From positions 352,001-416,000 of the forward strand of contig JAIXMR010000005.1 in assembly GCA_025677835.1 (NCBI GenBank): a DNA stretch of 64,000 nt, written 5' to 3'. Position 1 is the stretch's first letter. Every line of letters starts with the position of its first letter. Both the position numbers and the translations under genes were made by a program. The notes below the pieces were generated by a model. The model had not been told where the DNA came from. It saw only the letters and a program-made list of their open reading frames with translations, and ran no database searches. This document shows, in pieces, positions 58,932 to 64,000 of the stretch. Source of the DNA: Sporodiniella umbellata. Taxonomy: Eukaryota; Mucoromycota; Mucoromycetes; Mucorales; Rhizopodaceae.

Positions 58932-60827
58932 TCAATGACTCGCTAAGAAGTTGCCATTTAATTTTTCTTGTAAAAGTTCTGGTAAATGCTGCCATAGCGC
59001 TTTGCTATAGGCTTGCCTTTTGTTTTCTGTCCAGCCTGTCTCCTGTCGTTTTCTTTTTAGTTTATTCTCTGTTTCCCAAAACACTTTTTTTCGCGCCAGA
59101 GTCTCTAACGAATCCACTTGGCTGTAAGACTTGATAAACCTGTAGGCTAACACTCGCTTTTTGGTAGAAACATAGAGATGTTTGCCGTCTTGAGACCACT
59201 GAATGCCATTGATTTTGGCTAGGATCCGAAGTCGTCTGTCCTTTTCTCCTCGAAAGGAAATCATGGTTACCTCTTGTCTTGCAATCAAGTCACCTGTGTT
59301 CTGAGCAAGATTCCCATTGGAAAGAATGGATACCGTCTTGCTCGGGTTGTGTATCGATTTGGCCTCGTTAAGATCTACCGTGTGAATATAGCCGTAGCGG
59401 TGGGTGAACGCTAGTATACCCTCGTATTCTGGATGGAATTGTACTGCAAATGTATGGCCGCCTGCGTCGATACAATAAAGCAACTCCACTGTGGGAAGCA
59501 CACGCCAGACGAGTACTACACTGTGAGTATCTGACGTATGAGCAAAGTACATGGAAGAAGGGCTCCAAGAGATATGCTGAGAGCAATAGAGATCCTTTGT
59601 TCCTATCGCTGTCGCTGGAATCTGTACTTTTTTGGGTGAGCTCAACGTCAGTCGACCGAGAGGGCTGTAGCCAACGGTCAAAAGAAACAGGCATGCATCA
59701 TCGCCGACACAGACAAGGGACTGGCCATCTGGACTGAGTCGAGCGTCGTTGATGGCCACACGCCCAAAGGAGCGAACATGGGTGATCAGCAAGACCTGAT
59801 GGCAGTGGTGATGTTTGGACAGCTCGTAGATAAGAAGCCCTGAGTCATTCATACAGGCAATCAGTAAAAACAGATGGCTCTCCTCTTGAGTTATGCGTAC
59901 AATCTGAATAGAGTTGGTCATGAGCAACACATTGTTTTTACCCTTGAACTGGGTGCCATAGATCTTTTTGGGCTGTTGCTCCATACAACAGTATATTTCG
60001 AATTCGCCCTCAAGCCCACCCACTGCCATGTACCCATACTTTTCTTCAAAGCAAAGAGGTTCAAACGATAAAGAAAGATAGGTATGCAAACTATGCACGG
60101 TCGGTATTTCACTTCGCTCAATGTATTTCGTATACGGAACACATTTAGAAAGTAAACTACCCTGGCCAGATGCAGCTGAATCCTGCAAGGCTTTTTGTGG
60201 GTGATAGCGTGCCGATTGCGGTACAGAAACCGAAACATGGGTTTTGTGATAGATGAACGGCTGAGGCGCTGTGTTGCATTCTACAGAAGAATCCGTCTCA
60301 AGCCATGTTGTGTCAAACTGTTGGTTTCCATGCTCACATCTATCCTTGGTTGTGTCTTCTTCAGTGACTGGGATTCCGCATTCAACAATCTTATCTCGAT
60401 AGATAGTATGTAGTCTTTCTGTAACACCATAGTCTGATAATAGTAAAGAAAGCGAGTTGGCAGACTGGTCGTGGTTAGCTGTTGAGCAAGAGAACAAAAG
60501 TTGACGCGGCCATCCTCTCTCGTGATGATAGAAGCTGGAATGGTTCCAAAACCGGTCTAGTAGTGCTTTCCGGCTCTTCATAGAATAGGTTAGTTTCATA
60601 TCAGTGGATTCCCAGGTGAATTCGTTGGTGCTATGGGGATCCTCATCCCACATGTCAAAACCATCACAACAAGCAGCATCGGATAGTTCCGAGCATACAG
60701 AGTTTGCATCATCTTCGTCTCGGTGATTGGGCTGTCTAGGCCCAATATATTCATAGTCAAGTGAAAAGAGAGAATCTACTGAAGCCACGGATAGTATATC
60801 GTCTTCTTTGTCCATCATGGTGCTCAT
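58932..60827 (-). CDS. WD40-repeat protein of unknown function
   Basis: Intronless, 631 residues. The N-terminus (1-75) is acidic and serine-rich (DDILSVASVDSLFSLDYEYIG), followed by ~170 residues of linker with few repeats. From about residue 250 blades resembling WD40 repeats appear: MAVGGLEGEFEIYC, AINDARLSPDGQSLVCVGDDACLFL, ISWSPSSMYFAHTSDTHSVVLVWRV, AVQFHPEYEGILAFTHRYGYIHTVDL and GIQWSQDGKHLYVSTKKRVLAYRF. The last ~65 residues are basic and glutamine/lysine-rich (KLKRKRQETGWTENKRQA). The arrangement fits a single seven-bladed propeller used as a protein scaffold. I do not recognise an orthologue with known function. Confidence 0.8.
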   Translation of the reverse strand: MSTMMDKEDDILSVASVDSLFSLDYEYIGPRQPNHRDEDDANSVCSELSDAACCDGFDMWDEDPHSTNEFTWESTDMKLTYSMKSRKALLDRFWNHSSFYHHERGWPRQLLFSCSTANHDQSANSLSLLLSDYGVTERLHTIYRDKIVECGIPVTEEDTTKDRCEHGNQQFDTTWLETDSSVECNTAPQPFIYHKTHVSVSVPQSARYHPQKALQDSAASGQGSLLSKCVPYTKYIERSEIPTVHSLHTYLSLSFEPLCFEEKYGYMAVGGLEGEFEIYCCMEQQPKKIYGTQFKGKNNVLLMTNSIQIVRITQEESHLFLLIACMNDSGLLIYELSKHHHCHQVLLITHVRSFGRVAINDARLSPDGQSLVCVGDDACLFLLTVGYSPLGRLTLSSPKKVQIPATAIGTKDLYCSQHISWSPSSMYFAHTSDTHSVVLVWRVLPTVELLYCIDAGGHTFAVQFHPEYEGILAFTHRYGYIHTVDLNEAKSIHNPSKTVSILSNGNLAQNTGDLIARQEVTMISFRGEKDRRLRILAKINGIQWSQDGKHLYVSTKKRVLAYRFIKSYSQVDSLETLARKKVFWETENKLKRKRQETGWTENKRQAYSKALWQHLPELLQEKLNGNFLASH

Positions 60828-60899
60828 TGTCTGTTCTTAAGAAAAGGTATATAGAAAAAACAAAATGTGTATAAAAAAAGAAAAAAAGAAAAGAAATAG

Positions 60900-60939
<40 letters not shown>

Positions 60940-62731
60940 GAAAAAGAGAATTTCAGAAGAATGAGACCCAAGAACAAGAACATTTTGCAATGGAAGTAAT
61001 ATAAGAAAATATCCAAGAAAAAAAATTAAAGATAAAATGAAATAATTTTATTATTTTGACTTTGAGCGGGGCATCAATTCCGTACAACTGTAGCCAGTAA
61101 AGCGATCAAACCGTCGTCTTTCAATACTGATTTCTTTTAAACATACTCAACCTCTAAAAAAAAAAATTGTGTGGGACGAGACGTGTAGTGTCAAATTTGG
61201 TGTTTTGTTCTTTATTCTCAGTTCTATGCTACAAGTGCGAAGAGAATGAAATATTAAAAACAAATAAACAAATAAAGCGAGCTCTCAGAAAAAACTTGTA
61301 CAAAACCCAATAAATAAACACTCTTTGTTTTAAAACACTTCTGAAAGCAGTTGTGTTAAAAATCTGCTGATGGGTTTGGCTATAACTTTAACGAAATCTT
61401 ATTCTTTACAAAGCAATTGCTAGCTCTAAACAGTAACCTCCGTATGGGTACACCAACATTGGCGCAGTGTACAGTGGTTCTTCTGCATTTGTGGTATGAA
61501 ACACATCGAACTCCGTCAAGTTGAGAACAGATGGGTCTTCATCTACTTGTAGAGGCTTACAGTGTATATGTGCTTTTTTTTGTGAGAGTTAGTCTAACGC
61601 TTAGGATCAGTACACTACGATACGTTCGTATTCTTTTATATAAGTTATATCGAGTACTGATGTTTGTAGCCTTACATGAGCACATGTTTCTGGACATAAC
61701 TGGCCGCATGGCTAAAGAAAGCTTCGGGCTTTATCTGTAGTGTTCTGGCAACGCTAGCAAATACTGCCATAATGTCAACAGGTAGTTGGCTCACTGGCCT
61801 TTTTCAAAAAAAAAAAAAAAAAATAGAAATCAGTCTTTTCATCGCTTGAAAGTTGCAAAGAAAACAATTTTTTGTACACCTTGAAAAAAAAAAAAAAGAA
61901 AAGAAGCTTTATACACTAACATTAATATGCTCTTTTTTTCTTTTTTTCTTTTTTTTCTTTTTTCTTTTTGTATGGCATGGCTTCCTCGTTCGTTTTTGTA
62001 AATGTATTACAAAGTAATTCAAAACTTTTTTTCTTTTCTGGAAAGGCTCGTTCAACGTTTTGGAGTTTCAAGGGACAAAACGTATCTCAAACTTAGTCAA
62101 CCGGTGTTTTGATACTATTTAACATGTTTTATTATTTACTTGGATGCTCTGATTATCTATTTCATCAGTTGCTTTGGTATTGAAGGGTGATTGACAAATC
62201 TTTGAGATCTTTGGATTTGAAAAAGACCTCACATATAGCATGTATTTATTCACTACTTTTTTTTTTTTTTTTTTTTTTTTTTTGAAGAAAATAAGAATAC
62301 TTTAGCTTCATTTTTCATAGTTATACACTAGCAGAATTGGCTCTGTGGGTTTAAAATTACTATTTATTATATTTTTCCATTTCTATTGTTGCATATACAT
62401 CGTTTAAATTCAAAACAATAAGGAGATTAGTGCACCTGTTTTTTTTTTTTTTTTTTTGTGTGTGGTACAACAGGATATTTTAGTAAGAAAAGGCTCTTTG
62501 TGCGGAAAAGACACTAGGAATTTCGTTTTCTACAAAAAATACCTGAATTCTCAGTAATTTCTAAATCTACATCTTATAAAAATGCCAGCTTGTAAACTGG
62601 TTTTGTACATTTGCATCAGGCACACGTTCCCTATCAAGTGCCTTGTTTGACTTGTCTAGTTGTAGTTCAAATTCAAAGCCCCGCTCTTGCTTTTTTAAAA
62701 CCGCAATTTGGCGCTGGAGGCATTATACACT
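60828..62731. other. intergenic region with microsatellites
   Basis: About 1.9 kb between divergent genes. It holds (TTA)n at about 60909-60939, and homopolymers at about 61806-61823, 62258-62283 and 62440-62457. An open stretch 61531-61740 (69 codons) is unrecognised. The whole serves as promoter space for the WD40 (minus) and RhoGAP (plus) genes. Confidence 0.45.
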
Positions 62732-64000
62732 ATGCGACCTACTTCCACATCTTCAGATTCTTCAAGGTCTGAAGCTTTTTCAGATTATGAATCAGAAGAT
62801 ACAAAAACCATAAACAACAACAACTCTTCTCAACAGTTTTTTGCAAAGCTGGTAAGAGACACTCGTTCCAAAGTTGAGCAAAAAACTTCAGAAATCAACG
62901 CTACAGTGCAAGAGAAATTACCAGAGTGGAAATCAAGAGGAGCATTGTATTCAAACAAAGCTAAAGAAGCCAGTATAGAATGGAGCAAAAAAGGAAAAGA
63001 AGCTGTTGACCGCTGGAAAAAGGACCGCTATGGTAAAACTAATCTTTGATGATTTAAAGACCTGAATTCAAATAATTTCTTTAGAGGGACAGCTTACAAC
63101 ATATCGACCTTTACAGCTACCTACCGAGAACCGACTGTTTGGAATGCCTTTACAAGAGGCAGTTTTACTAACAAAGATAAACAGCGAAGACCTAGTACCT
63201 GGAGTTTTCAAACGTTGTATAGATTATTTGAATTTAGTTGGTAAGCTAGAGTTGGAATCCAAAGAATTACTTTTCTAACATCTTTCAGGAATACACGAAA
63301 CTGGCATTTATAGGTATTTTTTTTTTTTTTTTATAAAAACAAGTATGAAAGAACGAAACTCAACCTCTATTCTAGAATCCCTGGAAGCACACTTGCTGTC
63401 AACAAGCTAAGAGAAGAATTCAATGATGGTAATATTTAGCTTTACGGTTTCCTTTATCGTGCACTAAGATGGCTGTTAGATGTAGCGGTAGACTTTATGA
63501 AGAGTAAGCCTGACCCACATGTAGTGGGTACTTTGCTTAAGATGTATTTGCGAGAACGTAAGGACAAGCCCATGTTGTTTTTATAAACGGTTAACAAATA
63601 GATAGTCCCTGAACCTATAATTCCTGTGGAACTTACGGCGACGCTGAAAGAAAACACAGACATCATGAAAGTAGCACGCTCGATTGTATCAAAACTTTCA
63701 ATATATAGCTTTTGTTTGTTACAAATGCTGTGTCATCATTTGAAAAGAGTGGCAGATAACGAAAAGGATACAAAGATGACAGTATCCAATCTAACGCTCG
63801 TCTTCATTCCGACCTTAAATATTGACAGAACACTGTTTCAGTGTATAGTTGAGCGTTGTCAGCAAGTGTTTGAAGTTGACAACAAACCGGCAGGCCCGGT
63901 GAATACGCCACCGCCTCTTCCTCAAAAGCCTCGTAATCTGTTAATAGATCCCCAATATCAATCTAAAACACCCAAAAAAGTAGTTCACTCCAAAACTATG
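62732..64000 (+). CDS. RhoGAP-domain protein, 5' part
   Basis: GTPase-activating protein for Rho/Cdc42-type GTPases, running off the right edge. Exons: 62732-63032, 63085-63240, 63289-63313, 63376-63428, 63480-63557, 63606-64000 (336 codons in frame so far). Residues 1-100 are S/T/N-rich, then a basic helical region with SKVEQKTSEINATVQEKLPEW. The RhoGAP domain runs from about residue 110: FGMPLQEAV, VPGVFKRCIDYLNLVGIHETGIYRIPGS (the Arg of YRIPG is the catalytic finger), VAVDFMKSKPDPHVVGTLLKMYLRELPEPIIP and MTVSNLTLVFIPTL. After the domain come proline-rich PPPLPQKP and a basic tail. The 51 nt intron between exons 4 and 5 was chosen because only it restores the frame. Confidence 0.88.

Overview
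The window is nuclear DNA of an early-diverging fungus, most likely a Mucorales-type Mucoromycota species. The evidence is AT-rich DNA with long A/T homopolymers, genes split by 45-70 nt introns (GTAAG/GTAAA donors, TAG/CAG acceptors), very short first exons, and a gene set that reads as fungal (Vip1, Ypt35-type PX protein, Yra1, Snf5, mitoferrin, alcohol acetyltransferase). The species assignment is inference. Gene models were assembled by hand from open frames and splice sites. Exon lengths sum to whole codons in every spliced model that starts and ends in the window, and in the right-edge partial model up to base 64000.

Layout. 0-5.8 kb: edge of a zinc-binding integrase-like gene, a 2.7 kb low-complexity gap, then PP2A B56 regulatory subunit. 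5.8-8.4 kb: mitochondrial-type tRNA m1A methyltransferase and the PP2A leucine carboxyl methyltransferase, divergent from a 193 bp promoter. 10-15.5 kb: a Ypt35-like PX protein, Yra1/ALYREF, UBC13 and a Vip1-like RRM protein. 16-32.2 kb: the most unusual region, a cluster of four copies of an MpaB/rubber-oxygenase-like (DUF2236-type) gene, one of them a pseudogene and one inverted. A cytochrome b5-acyl-CoA dehydrogenase fusion and an ER VAP protein lie between the third and fourth copies, and gene remnants surround them. 33-42.5 kb: cyclophilin, eL32, SNF5, a DHX33-like helicase and mitoferrin. 42.7-44.3 kb: a near-perfect inverted repeat (519/518 bp arms, 531 bp spacer). 45-51.3 kb: SR splicing factor, CDC42, alcohol acetyltransferase-like protein and an amino acid permease. 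51.3-56.1 kb: gene-poor, with orphan exon-like stretches. 56-64 kb: eEF2, a WD40 protein and a RhoGAP running off the right edge.

Functional themes. Two PP2A genes lie close together (B56 and the methyltransferase that favours holoenzyme assembly). CDC42 and a RhoGAP are both present. The oxygenase cluster flanks a fatty-acyl dehydrogenase, which suggests, without proving, a local module for oxidative cleavage and shortening of isoprenoid or lipid chains. No tRNA, rRNA, CRISPR array or recognisable intact transposase was seen.
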